Positions 22,741-34,319 of a stretch of 64,000 nt of DNA are shown one piece after another. The notes beneath the pieces were generated by a model. The model was not told the origin of the DNA, did no database searches, and saw only the letters and a program-made list of their open reading frames with translations. The first letter of the stretch is position 1. Each line of letters opens with the position of its first letter. Both the position numbers and the translations under genes were made by a program. This DNA comes from Sclerotinia nivalis (lineage: Eukaryota; Ascomycota; Leotiomycetes; Helotiales; Sclerotiniaceae), in assembly GCA_029531795.1 (NCBI GenBank), contig JAPEIS010000004.1:806001-870000 (forward strand), written 5' to 3'.

Positions 22741-24486
22741 TATTTAGGAGAGGTTCGCGCGAGACTTTAGACTTATCTGAATGAAAGAGGGGTTGTTTAA
22801 TGGTGGAATACCTCAATCGTGGAATACATCAGAACAATAATAATTATAAGTTTACTTTCAAATGAAAATGATATATTCGTGCGAGTACGACATATGCCGT
22901 TTTGAGGCATCAAGTATGAAATATGAAGTATGAAGTACAGTAAATATAAAATATGACATTAACAATACTACACTATATACTAATATCCACCCAAACAAAT
23001 ATAATCCCACCTTCCCATCTTCCTATACTCCTCATACCACTAAAGATATATTCAATTGCAAACGCTCTATAATCTAACCTATTTCCATCCTTCACTCAAA
23101 ACTTCCTTGGTTTATTCCATAGATGGATGCAATATCGCGATGGAGTTAGAGTCACGGTGAGTACCACCACGGTGTTTCATCTCGTTGTCCACACATATAT
23201 CACTTATCTATCATATTATAACTATTTATGATATGCTATTAATGCGAGAGAAACAATGGAGAGAGAAGAGAGGAGGGAGGAGAAAGGATGGGAATAGCTG
23301 AGATTGAGATGTTGGTATCAGTAAGAGATCTTTCTCTTTTCTTTTTGCTAGGCAACGAGGAGAAGATAGGAAAACTATTACTGGATGAATAAGCTTTGGG
23401 GTTTAAGTCTATGGATATGGATATGGATTAGAGGAATGGATTTATGAATTAGCCGCGTGATTCAAGGGAAGAAGGAATCGATGTTGAATTAAGATTAAGA
23501 TTGGTTAAGCGCTGGTACTTCTTAAGTTGGAGAGCTAGGCGTATCTGTATCTCCACTTTTGGATTGAGGTTTGGGGTGGGGGATATGGAGGTGGATTGTG
23601 TAGGACTCTAGGTGTGGTATGTCGGAGATCTCGTATAGGATTTACCTAGATGTGTACAAAGTGTTGGATTGACGACATATCCTTCGCGGAAGGAGGCAAT
23701 GAATGGCGTCAGCGGCAATACAAAGTAGATCTGTGGTATCTAAAGTATCATCTCTCATCGTACAGTATACGAAACAAAAAGATTAGACAACTAGAAAACC
23801 GGTTGTTGAGATCTTCGAGCATCAGGTTGATCATTTGATGAAGGAATGTATGGAAGCTTGTGAAAGAATGAATAGAATAATCTTCACGGAATGGAATCTT
23901 AGGAATGAATAGAACAATCGCCCGAATACTACGTGAGTAGCTATTCTATATTTGGTATGCGAGAGGCGTTGGGTAGAAGATACGAGATTAAGATATATAT
24001 GCAGAATTATTGTATCTTACGTATATGCAGTATCCAATGTTGTGCAACGTTTCTTTATTGTATTGCTACGGCGGTTGCTGGTTGCTATCAATTCTAATAT
24101 CCAAAATAATACGAGTAAATATTCTCTCGTATCTAATCAATATGATCAATAGCTACTTACAATCAATATCATCATCCCAAAAGTACACACAAAAATGCAA
24201 TGAAGTCAGAACCCATCATCAATGACGAAATATGTAAGACTTACCTCTTTCCGAGCGTTTACCGTTTACCGTATGAACGGGTAGAAATGTAACTCTACTG
24301 TAGATCCCTAAAAATCATCAGCACATGCCCGTTGATCCAGGGGTCGGAGCGTTAATCAGCCCCCATTTCCAGCCACTTTTATATCCTTATGGGGTATAGA
24401 TTTTATACATTAATGTTTCATATTGGGCTTGGCAATATAGGAAAATATTCGATTTTTATGGCTTGGGACTTTATTCAATGTTGCTA
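22741..24486. other. Intergenic region without supported gene
   Basis: AT-rich spacer. Small motifs recur (GTATGAAATATGAAGTATGAAG near 22912-22936), and A/G-rich DNA lies at 23250-23300. No ORF of coding quality, no tRNA-like fold that I can support. Confidence 0.4.
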
Positions 24487-24768
24487 TCAAATGCTTTTGA
24501 ATTTTCTGGAAATCTGTGATTCTTCTAGATGCCATCCATTACTTTGATGTACCGAGATGAACTCCCATTGGTTAAAGATCTTCCAATCAGGATTCTTCTT
24601 GAAGTCTTGAATACGAAGGAATACAAGGGTTGTAACTTTCCCCACAGTATGTTGTACAATGGTCTGTGTTCCTTGCACTCCATACCTAGCAGGTAATGAT
24701 GATGAACATTGAGATTTGAAGATTTGTCTAGGTAAAGAAGTAATGATCAACATGATGTGCAAGAACAT
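24487..24768 (-). CDS. Hypothetical small protein (uncertain)
   Basis: A 93-codon ORF beginning MFLHIMLIITSLPRQIF, which could be a short signal-like hydrophobic start, then VQGTQTIVQHTVGKVTTLV, LRIQDFKKNPDWKIF and NGWHLEESQISRKF. Composition is plausible for a real protein and codon use is not AT-extreme. I recognise no family. No splice partner is obvious. It may be a small secreted protein, an exon fragment or chance. Confidence 0.3.
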   Translation of the reverse strand: MFLHIMLIITSLPRQIFKSQCSSSLPARYGVQGTQTIVQHTVGKVTTLVFLRIQDFKKNPDWKIFNQWEFISVHQSNGWHLEESQISRKFKSI

Positions 24769-25193
24769 GCAATATGTACTAGGTACCTAGTTAGTTCACC
24801 GCATATGATACTTTCCTATTAGTCGGCGCTCACAGGGTATATAGTTAAGTACTTCTTTCCTTTCTCGTTTTTAACTTTTATATTATTCTTCATACTTGAC
24901 TCGTACTTCACTTCAGTTATCAACAGCAACAGCGATAGCTACCAGCCATTGCTTATTTTACTCAACGGCTCAGCTTGAATCGAACCACCCGTACCACAGC
25001 CCCTCACAGCCCCCATCACCTCACCTCACCTCACCTCATCTCAACATAAACATAAACATTAACCCCCATTTCGACCTCCTCCATATCAACCTCCTCAAAT
25101 TTTTCCTCTCTCTCTTATCACCTGTACTCATTTTTAAATCTTCAATCTCAATCCTAAACTCCTAAATTGTCCACAACTCTTGAAGATTTCAAC
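24769..25193 (+). promoter_or_regulatory. Promoter and CT-rich leader of the But2-domain gene
   Basis: Plus-strand leader with a repeated CACCT stretch (about 25016-25036) and pyrimidine-rich DNA up to the ATG at 25194. An ORF overlapping the leader lacks an ATG and is low complexity, so it is not called. Confidence 0.4.
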
Positions 25194-26267
25194 ATGAAGT
25201 ACTTTCTTTCCGCACTCACTCTTGCAGCCGCAACAAATGCTGCCGTCCTCCCAAGACAAGTCATCCCATGTACATTCTACATGTCCGCGGTCGGTGACCC
25301 AACTGGTTCAATCGTCGAAACCACCATAGGAGAAAATCGAATTGGCGGAACATGGCCTCAGGGTGTCTACAGCATTGATGCTAAAGTGCTCACCGATGCC
25401 GAAAGTCATAACTGCAGTATTTCCTCTACCACCGCCCAATTTCAATGTATCCAAGGTTCCGCGGTTACATTGTTTACATTGGGAAATAATGGAAATTTAC
25501 TTTATAACGACACGAATGAGAATTGGCTAGCATGCCCAGCTACGGGTCCGGGTGAAGATGGAAGTTATAATATTTTTACCCAGGCAAAAACCAACACAAC
25601 GGGATGCGAAACTATTCAGATAGTTACTGGAGGATTTAGTTGTGCGGCTTTGGGAAGACCAACGAGTACTTCTACCACTTCAATCGCGTCTGCTACTTCG
25701 ACTGCTTCATCGACAATTCCTGCAGCTACATCAACCACCTCTGCTGCTGCTTCATGCCCAACCAATATCACCTCAGGTCCCTTCGAATATCCCCATCTTA
25801 TAGTACCGGTCTCCTCTAAATCTCCAGACCACGCATTTGGTAACCAATTCACTGCGCACATCACCCCTCAAAACAGCACCATCTTTAACTTCGACATACC
25901 TTCTACAGCACCTTACACTGGTACCTGCGCACTTCTCTTCCTTCTACCCGTCGCATCAGCTACTCAAGCCGGCACATACAATTTCACAGGTATTGAAGAA
26001 GAAACCGAGGAGAATGGAGGTATTGATTTTTCGCTGTTGAGTGGTATCGCTAATGCCGATACGACTTATAATACTCAACCAGCAGTTGCGACTAATTTTG
26101 GAAAGGTAGAAGTTATTCCAGGAAATGGATATACGGTTGCTACATTTGCATGTCCGACTGGAAAGACTGTTAGTTATGGCGCGAAGAGTGTAGGAGGTTT
26201 GGGATTAGAGTATTTTGAAAATAGTGCGGCGAGTGCTATTGGACTTTACATGGTGCCTTGTTCTTAA
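25194..26267 (+). CDS. Secreted protein with But2 C-terminal domain
   Basis: Single exon, 357 residues from the ATG at 25194; this ATG gives a clean signal peptide (MKYFLSALTLAAATNAA), followed by a dibasic-like LPRQ site. Residues ~25-145 form a cysteine-containing N-terminal module (VIPCTFYMSAVGDPTGSIV...CETIQIVTGGFSC). A Ser/Thr/Ala-rich linker of ~45 residues, likely O-glycosylated, leads to a C-terminal domain (~185-357) with FEYPHLIVPVSSKSPDHAFG, CALLFLLPV and FACPTGKTVSYGAKS, the pattern of the ubiquitin-3-binding But2 C-terminal domain. Despite that name, fungal members are mostly secreted cell-surface or wall proteins. No GPI signal is visible at the C terminus. Function unknown. Confidence 0.8.
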   Translation: MKYFLSALTLAAATNAAVLPRQVIPCTFYMSAVGDPTGSIVETTIGENRIGGTWPQGVYSIDAKVLTDAESHNCSISSTTAQFQCIQGSAVTLFTLGNNGNLLYNDTNENWLACPATGPGEDGSYNIFTQAKTNTTGCETIQIVTGGFSCAALGRPTSTSTTSIASATSTASSTIPAATSTTSAAASCPTNITSGPFEYPHLIVPVSSKSPDHAFGNQFTAHITPQNSTIFNFDIPSTAPYTGTCALLFLLPVASATQAGTYNFTGIEEETEENGGIDFSLLSGIANADTTYNTQPAVATNFGKVEVIPGNGYTVATFACPTGKTVSYGAKSVGGLGLEYFENSAASAIGLYMVPCS

Positions 26268-27058
26268 TCGCAGGAAGTGTTTTGGACTCCTGGTTTGGTG
26301 GAGTGCGAAGATGAGGGGTTGTTTGAGTATGGCAGGTATGCAATGGATTATGGCTACGCGATATGGATTACGGAGTTCATGATAGATTGGGTTTCACATG
26401 ACTTGCATGGCATTCACTCGGATGGATTGGATCTTTAGGAAGAGAAGATTACTTTAATTGTTTAATGACTGCGTTGGCTTGGTTTGGTCGGCCTGGCTTC
26501 GTTTGGTTGATGGTTTCGTGCGATGAATCGCGTGGCTTTTGGTATTGTGGGTAGGTGGTTTTATGGAGAGTGGAGAGTAGAGAGGAGAGCTGGGGAGAGA
26601 AGATACATGACTTATGATTATTCATGAAAGAAAGACTTTGTATTCAGATTGGGTGGAAGGAAAGGGAAGGATGGGGGTGTAATGAGGAGAAGGGGGAAGG
26701 GGGAAGGGGGAAGAGATTAAAGATACATTACCTAGGTATTGAGTTTACGATTAATGAAATGATAATTCTTATAATAATTCGTTTGGGTTTTAAGTTTGCT
26801 TTTGCTTTTTATTTTGATTTCTTGATGTTTGAAGTTTTTGAAATGTGTAGAGTATAAGAGTGTAGAGGGTAAAAAGGGTACAAGAAATCTTAAAACTGGA
26901 TATCGAATTATTATATATAGATGAATAAGATATCTAGAAGATAACTAGAACTCTTTAATCTACTTAACGATAAGTCTTATATTAGATAGTGAGAGTATAA
27001 TTATATAGAAATAAATTCTAGAAATATTCTAGAAATATTATTAAATATTATTATATAT
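26268..27058. other. 3' UTR and AT-rich transition zone
   Basis: Downstream of the But2-domain gene. G-rich repeats (GGGGGAAGG-like, 26690-26712) occur, then composition shifts to strongly AT-rich from about 26880, where the RIP-affected block starts. No ORF is supported. Confidence 0.4.
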
Positions 27059-27199
27059 TATCATTTATCATTTATCAATTATCAATTATCAATTATCAAT
27101 TATCAATTATCAATTATCAATTATCAATTATCAATTATCATTTATCAATTATCAATTATCAATTATCATTTATCAATTATCAATTATCAATTATCAATC
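27059..27199. repeat. Heptamer tandem array TCAATTA/TCATTTA
   Basis: About twenty head-to-tail copies of a 7-bp unit, mostly TCAATTA with interspersed TCATTTA variants. It ends 78 bp before the left LTR. Confidence 0.9.
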
Positions 27200-27276
27200 A
27201 TATCTTCATCTGTAATTTGTAAGAGATCTCAAGAAATAATAAAATGAAGAAGGATATAGAGATTATTAAAATATAT

Positions 27277-27437
27277 TGTTACGGGTTCATTTCCCTTCAC
27301 CTGCACGTGATCATGTGTGCCTTAGGCACACATACATACACTCACTTCTATATAGTCAGGTCACCTCCTTGACCTTCTTCTCCTTCTCGTAGTACAACAA
27401 TAGATCAAACCTACATATACCTTTTCCCTCACCGTAA
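27277..27437 (+). repeat. Left LTR (~161 bp)
   Basis: Starts TGTTACGGGTTCATTTCCC and ends CCCTCACCGTAA. It matches the right LTR over its full length with about 13 differences, every one a transition. It is less AT-rich than the interior. Confidence 0.88.
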
Positions 27438-27989
27438 TAGTTTGTACTACCCTTTCAAAAGCTCCATCATTTTACGAAATAATCTGGCTTTGCCAAATCA
27501 TCTATAAGCTTTTATATCTGTTTTCGATTACTTTCGTACCATCGTAACTCGCCTGCTTTTGTATAATCACGTTTCTTATCTACTTTTGCGCAGCTTCTGA
27601 TCCCTGATTGCTTTTATACAATTATATTTATTCGTAAACTTCTGTATCTGTTTTTGATTGCTTTTGTATAATCGTAAATTCCCTATCGATTACTTTATAC
27701 AATTGTAATTCTTTTTATAATAACTTCCGATTCTATATTCGCTAATAATACGACTCCTACTTCTATCAAAGGAATTCATACCGAAATCCAACGAATCTTC
27801 AATCAATGGCCTACTATTATACAAATCCTAGCAGAATTGAATACTCCAATAATACCAAACCTTGTTGCCGATTCTAACAAACAAATTATTTATCTGAATC
27901 ATATTTTCTTTGTCATCGAAGATCGTTTTATTATTTAAGCTATTCGTATCGTTATTCAAACAAATAAGATCGAAAAATTCAAAACAGAA

Positions 27990-29027
27990 AACATCAAGCT
28001 TTTTCGTATTCTAATTGACAAACAAGTTCAATTAGATATCGATGGTACTGCTACTAATCAGAAACCGATCACTCTCTGTCAAACTCAAAAGAACCTATTC
28101 GTTTTTAAAAACGAAAGATCTAATATTCTTGTCCAATAAAAGGATTATCAATTTTGAAAGTTGGATTTGTAATTCTATTAAATAATCGATTTATAACTTT
28201 TTACCTCCGAACAAAAGAAGATTAACTATACTATTAATCTTTTCGATAATCAAATACAATAAAAATATATTACAGATATCACCAGATTCATTGACAATCC
28301 CATTTGCTTCGATTCTACTGTTTCGTTTTTGGCCAAATTGAACAAATTATATATTTCTATAAATATCGAAAGGGAAGCCTCGTTCAAATTCGATAAACTT
28401 TCTATAGATTCAAAGGAATCCTTTTCGGTTTTCTTCTCTATATTGTCTCATCTTATTAACTTTTGCTACAAATCTGATTGTGAGATTGTTAATATAATAA
28501 AGCAAAAGATTACAATCCTCTTTCGAATTTTGATCATTGATGATTCGAACCCCTACACAACCGACGATATTGATGATTAACAAAAGAAATTCTCTATTTG
28601 GAATCAGAATCTTCGTAATATTGAATATTATAACAAAAATTCTGGTAAAGTATCTGTTATTGATAATGACTCTATAAATTTCGATACAATAAAACAAAAA
28701 GGACAACAGAAAAAGAGTTTGCAAAATAAAAAAAAGAAATTTAATCTTATAGTTTCTTGTAATTATTGTAATAGAATCAACTACCTTCAGATTGATTATC
28801 ATACTATTTATAATATCAATAGTAATCTTCTTCCTAACAAACAAACTCCCATTAATACCTTTTTCAACTACAATACCACTACCTCAACTAATCCGGCCCC
28901 CGATCAACACATTGCCGTTCCGGCTTTTCGAAGTACTAATAGATTTAACAATAATCGTAATGGATTTCAAAAAGGATATACTGATAATTGGATACAAAGT
29001 CAACAGTACCTGAATCAAACACAATAA
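27990..29027 (+). pseudogene. gag remnant with decayed zinc knuckle
   Basis: Broken frame; the clearest parts are 28329-28580 (FDKLSIDSKESFSVFFSIL, as in retrotransposon capsid) and 28719-29027. The latter has a zinc-knuckle position reading CNYCNRINYLQIDYHT: the first two Cys remain, while the later His and Cys positions are Tyr, explainable by C-to-T and G-to-A change. Confidence 0.65.
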
Positions 29028-29189
29028 TAAAGCTATATCGAACCAAAAGAGATTGTCTCTATACCCAGTTCAATCAAGGAAAGTCCCGAACAAGGAAAAG
29101 ATTAACCTCTACGAAAAATTGCTCGTAAAAGAATACTAAAGGCAAAAAAGTAAATCAAGAAATAAATAAAAATAAACTATTACAATTCA

Positions 29190-29450
29190 ACTTTATAAAT
29201 AACAAATCTCTATTCGTTAAAACTACTATATTCCTTGTATATAAAAATCCCTTTATTATTACAAATCTCATTGATAATGGATACTCTGAAGAAACCTTTG
29301 CTAATCGTTCTTTTGCTTTCAAATATAATATTGAAATACAATTCTTACCTCACCCTTGCAAACTCCAATTTGCCGATAGAAAAATCGCCGACAGAATTAT
29401 AGAATATTTTATAATAGAAATCGTTATAAAGGATCATCATAAATATTAAT
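29190..29450 (+). pseudogene. Retroviral-type aspartic protease remnant
   Basis: Contains LIDNGYSEETFANRSFAF, corresponding to the catalytic D-S/T-G region, with the Ser/Thr changed to Asn. Further stops follow. Call rests on this motif and its position between gag and RT. Confidence 0.5.
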
Positions 29451-30579
29451 CCTTTTACATCACTCAGTTTTCATCAAAGATACCATTAATCTTTGGTTTA
29501 CCATAATTACAACGTTATAATCCTATTATCAACTGAATAAAAATAAGTTTAACATTCTCTTCAAACTATTACACTTCCAATTGTTTGATGCATCATGATT
29601 CAGAACCAATTACTACACCAACGATCCTATCTCCGACTAAAGAACAAAAAGATCTAGCAAAAGTTACTCCATAATAGATCGTTAATATTATCGAATCTTT
29701 AAATAAATTCCTTATCGATCCTAATATAAAAGCTAAATACATAATTTATAAATACCACTCTTCATATATCGAGAATTGTTTAAAGAACGATATCGATTAT
29801 TCATTTATTCAAACATTTTCTACTTTTAAAAGAACTTCTTATAAAAAACCTTCTATTGAAAAAATATCAAATAAAGATTACATATTATAATCTAACAATT
29901 CTTCTATTAACCTCGAATTTCAATAGGGTTTGATATCTGATATAAATCATTATCGAATAAAGTACTACAGAGAATCAAATAATCAAATATAAATGATTCC
30001 CAATTATTCGTATCCAAAATCGATCTTAAAGATTGCAAATCAACATCGGCCTATTCACAATCTAAAAAACCATTTACCCCTGCTTTCTATTGAAGAACTC
30101 TCTATATCTATTTACAAAGATATAAATTCAAATATAAATGATATTCATTAATTACAAGCTTCTAATTTTGTTTCGTTTTATCAACAAAATAACATTCAGA
30201 TTATCCGATTAATATAAGATGAATTAAATACTGTATAGAAAACTATTAAGTAAGATCATCTGCAATAAACTATGTTATCCTTGATATTTACAGAAAGGGA
30301 TTTTCGATCGATTTTATAAAGATAAGACAATATAATAGAGATACTCTTTAAAACCCTATTACAACTTTATGATTTTATATACAATTGTTACAAACCGCTT
30401 CATTTGCGAAAGATCTCTAAAACTGATATCGACAAATTTTTAATCAACAAATTTCCTTTTAATAATGATCAAATACAACAAAGGCTTTTTATATAGTTAT
30501 AAAACAAACTTCCTGTTTTCCTCCTATATTATACAAATAAGTTGCTATCTCGTCGAATCTGAGATCACAAAATTGAATT

Positions 30580-31690
30580 AATGCTCGGTAAAGAGCTACC
30601 TTATTTCAAAAACCGCTTTTTATCGTTAATAGAATTAATAATGGTACATAAATGGCTTGATGATAATCTCTTCAAGGGATTCATTCGGGAATCGAGATCG
30701 CAATATACCTCTTCTTTGTTATTGACTGCCAAGCCGGAAGGGGGGGTCCATATTTATTAAGATTATCGAAAACTAAATAATATTACTATAAAGAATCATT
30801 ATTCATTATCTATCGTTCGCAAAATACTAAACACTTTTTGCAATACAAAAATTTACATCAAACTTGATATCATTGCAATGTTCAACAAATTGTGAATCAT
30901 TGAAAAGAATAAATAGAAAACTGTATTCATTATTCGTTTTGGTTTTTTTGAATTTCTGGTTATACCTTTCGATTTCTACAATACACCTATATCGTTTCAA
31001 TATTATATCAATTATACACTTTTCGACAAGTTGGATAAGTATTGCATTGTATATCTCGATAACATTTTAATCTACTCCGATAATCCTGTAAAGCATAAAA
31101 AGTATATCCATCAAGTAATTCAAAAGTTAATAGATACTAGATTACAAATTGATATTAACAAATACAAATTCGAAACTACAAAAACAAAATATTTAGATCT
31201 TATCATTACAATCGAAGATATCGAAATAGATCAAGAAAAGATTACAATTATTATATCTTAGGAATTGCCTTTATATATAAAGGATTTACAACGATTTCTC
31301 GGTTTCGTTAATTTCTATCAACATTTTATAAAAGATTTTTCAAAGATTTGTTGCTCTCTCAACGATCTCTTGCAAAAGAATATTATATAGGATTGGACTA
31401 CAAATCATACAAAGACTTTTGACACTTTAAAAAGAGCTTTCACAATAGTGCCGGTTTTGACATACTTTGATTACAAGCGGAAAACTGTTTTGGAAACCGA
31501 CGCTTCCGATTGAGCTTCAAAAGGAGTTCTCTCGCAATACAATGATGATAACGTTTTGTATCCAATCGCTTACTTTTCATTTAAGTATATAATAGCGGAA
31601 TGCAATTATAAAATCTACAATAAAAAACTACTCGCTATTATCAAAATAATAAAAAAATAATATCCAAAACTCCAAAATTCATAAGAGAAA
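30580..31690 (+). pseudogene. Reverse transcriptase and RNase H remnant
   Basis: RT: KPEGGVHIY-stop-DYRKLNNITI, IKLDIIAMFN and IPFDFYNTP are visible, and the catalytic YLDD box reads YLDNILIYSD at 31049-31080, the second Asp lost by G-to-A. RNase H: VPVLTYFDYKRKTVLETDAS, then IAYFSFK and the NKKLLAI stretch at about 31440-31650. The reading frame is interrupted many times. Confidence 0.85.
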
Positions 31691-32149
31691 TTCGAGATTC
31701 TCATTGATTACAAAAATCTCGAATATTTTATAACTACAAAAGCTCTCAATCAACAATAAATACAATAATCTGAATTTCTATCTCAATATAATTTCTGTAT
31801 AATTTATCGATCAAGAAACAAAGTTATTCAATTAAATGTACTAAATAGAAAACACAAAGATCGACTGTATCGCTCTAATCCAAACAATGAATATCTAAAA
31901 AATCGAAAACGTGTTATCCTTTCTCAAGATTGTTTTGATAATGATCTTTATAAGGATTTGATTGGGTATATCAATTTAGTACCAATGGAGATAATAGTAC
32001 CACTCCACGACCAACCAATTGATGCCTTAATCAATACAATGTATACTAGATCCGATATTGCAGATCAACTTATCTCTACTTTTAACAATCCATCGATGAT
32101 TAAATAGCCAAAAGAGCATTGTAAAACCCTCCAAATCGCTATACAAGAT

Positions 32150-33340
32150 TATTCGATCCAAAATAATAGAATTTACTATCGGGATAAGATTTAGATTCCA
32201 TTAAACGATGAATTCAAACTCCAAATTATCTATCGAACTCATTCTTCTGATCCTGCTGATTATCCTGATCGAACTAAAACGATCGATCTTGTCTCTCGTA
32301 CATACTAATAGCCTAACATACATTTAAAGATCGCATTCTATATAAAGACCTACGAACTTTGTATTCGCACCAAATCATCCAAATCGACGCTTCCCGGATT
32401 TTTGAAACCACTATCTATCCCTTTTCATATATAATCTGATATTTCAATCGACTATATTACACTACTCTCAAATTACACTCGTTATAATTCTACTTATAAA
32501 CATATCTTGATAATAATCTACAAGCTAACCAAAATAAAACATTTCATTAATACACACACACTAACGACAGAAAAACTAATCGATGCTTTTATCAATTACA
32601 TCTATACACTTCATAAACTTCCGGACAATATCATTTCCGATTGGGGAATACAATTCGTATCAGAATTCTAATCACAACTGTTACGATCACGCAACAGTTT
32701 CGTCAAAACAAGAAACCTAGACGGAGGCGTTCTCATTTCGAATCATCAGCGTAGGAACGTCATCGATCAGTTTGGAATGTTTAGTAAACAAGCTTCTTTG
32801 TATTGCTTATGAAAGGACAGGAATGGTGGCGAACTATAGGCGTTCTGATATCTCTTTATTGATTGAACTTAAAAGTAATAGTTTATTCATGATTAGAAAG
32901 GGTAATGAAAAGTTTGGCTACGGTTTTACGACTAATTGATTCTTTGCCTATGTGATCTTAACAACAACTCTCGGAGCAATTGAGAATTACCTTAAAACAT
33001 TCTTCAGCTTTTCATCTTCAAACAGATAATCAAACTGAATATATTAATTCGGTTCTGGAACAATATTTACAAACTTTTATTAACTATCATCAAAACAATT
33101 AATTGGATTGGCTACTCTTAGCTAAATTTGCATCTAATAATTTGGTCTCTGAAACAATTAATTGTTCATCTTTCTTCACCAATTACAACTTTAATTTATA
33201 CCTAAACATTGAGTCTAATAAACCTTGTTTACCAAATATAACTCTAGTACAAAAACGGGAATTCTTTAAAAATAATAGAACTGCAAATCGTATAAAATAT
33301 ATCTTAAAGCAATTTCATACTTTTGTATAATAAACAATTG
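32150..33340 (+). pseudogene. Integrase remnant, split by a nested insertion
   Basis: The zinc-binding region (YPDRTKTIDLVSRTY) lies near 32265-32310. The catalytic core includes NIISDWGIQFVSEF just before 32672; the usual SDRGTQF motif is altered by two C-to-T changes. It resumes after the insertion with RITLKHSSAFHLQTDNQTE (32981-33036) and LDWLLLAKFASNN. The interruption at 32680-32962 is a separate element. Confidence 0.82.
32680..32962. mobile_element. Nested ~283-bp TIR element inside the integrase
   Basis: The integrase coding match stops at ...TCACAACT and resumes with CTCGGAGCAATTG 283 bp later. The inserted piece begins GTTACGATCAC and ends GTGATCTTAAC, giving inverted termini that agree at 10 of 11 positions. 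ACAACT occurs immediately before it (32674-32679) and, one base removed, after it (32964-32969), consistent with a 6-bp target duplication. It has no ORF long enough for a transposase, so it would be non-autonomous (MITE-like). It is richer in G/C than the mutated element around it. Superfamily not assigned. Confidence 0.72.
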
Positions 33341-33639
33341 CTATTTATAAGGATTATGCTAACTACTATCACTCTGATTCATTTTGTTACACAGCTAACC
33401 AGAAAGTCTTTATTAATACCAAAAATATAAAGATTTCGTACAAAGCAAAAAAGCTAAATGATAAATGAATCAACTTTTACAAGATTATCAAAGTTTATCC
33501 TCGTACTTGTTTTGTTCAATTGCTTAAGAATATTAAAATCTTCCCTATTTTCTATCATTCTTTTTTATTTTTAGCTTATACTAATCTTCACTTTTTGATT
33601 CAAACAACAATTAACGAGTCAGAATCCCTGACTACACGG

Positions 33640-33870
33640 GACAGAATTTTGAAGTAAAACGATAATGAGAATGAACTTGTTCAGAAATAGATATCTGAAA
33701 GAGTTCTAGATAATTATAATAAAGATGGTTATCATTATTTGATCAAATGAAAATACTACATATCAATTTGACAATTAGCTAATGACTTAAAGGGTAACGA
33801 GAAAGTTCTTATCAAATATCATCGCTTTTATTCAGAGAAATCAGAACTATTAGCTTAGATCCTAAAGCAC
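33640..33870 (+). pseudogene. Chromodomain remnant at the 3' end of pol
   Basis: Reads ISERVLDNYNKDGYHYLIK-stop-KYYIS followed by IKYHRFYSEKSEL. This corresponds to the chromodomain core (E-x-I-L-D...YLVKWKGY) of chromovirus integrases, with a Trp codon turned into a stop. Such domains direct integration to heterochromatin. Confidence 0.65.
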
Positions 33871-34153
33871 CTCGATGCTACTATATTGTAATCAGAACTA
33901 CAGAATTTGCAATCGAAGTTATATAATGCGATTGCTACACCCATTCTACGAAAATCCATTCGCATCAAGATTGTTTATTTCGTTTAAAGATATATTACGT
34001 GTTATAACAATAAGGGATATAATATTATTAAAGGATATTATATATTTTTTGTTCAGAGATTTAATTGAAGAAAGAGACCTGTATTTTTTCTTTATTTTTC
34101 TTTATTTTTTAATACCTATTTGAAATCAAATGGATTTCTTGAGAAGGGGATAC

Positions 34154-34314
34154 TATTACAGGTTCATTTCCCTTTACCTGTATGTGATCATGTATGCCTT
34201 AGGTACATATGCATACACTCATTTCTATATAGTCAGGTCACCTCCTTGACCTTCTTCTCCTCCTCGTAGTACAACAATAGATCAAACCTACACATACCTT
34301 TTCCCTCACCGTGA
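34154..34314 (+). repeat. Right LTR (~161 bp)
   Basis: Starts TATTACAGGTTCATTTCCC (TG changed to TA) and ends CCCTCACCGTGA. Pairs with the left LTR at 27277-27437. Confidence 0.88.
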
Positions 34315-34319
34315 TATAT

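Larger units (their letters stand above)
27277..34314 (+). mobile_element. Degenerate chromodomain Ty3/gypsy LTR retrotransposon
   Basis: About 7.0 kb between two LTRs. The internal part reads, in plus orientation, gag remnant, protease, reverse transcriptase, RNase H, integrase and chromodomain, the order of Ty3/gypsy chromoviruses. All frames are broken by many stops. The stops and lost motif residues are mainly C-to-T or G-to-A changes, and the block is far more AT-rich than the genes around it, which is what repeat-induced point mutation does. A TATAT pentamer abuts both ends (27272-27276 and 34315-34319) and may be the target-site duplication, although the surroundings are AT simple sequence. 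The element cannot be mobile by itself. Confidence 0.88.

Noticed and set aside
27059..27199. Possible CRISPR-like or telomere-like array
   Set aside because: Units are contiguous heptamers without spacers, and the motif is not a telomeric repeat; a simple minisatellite.
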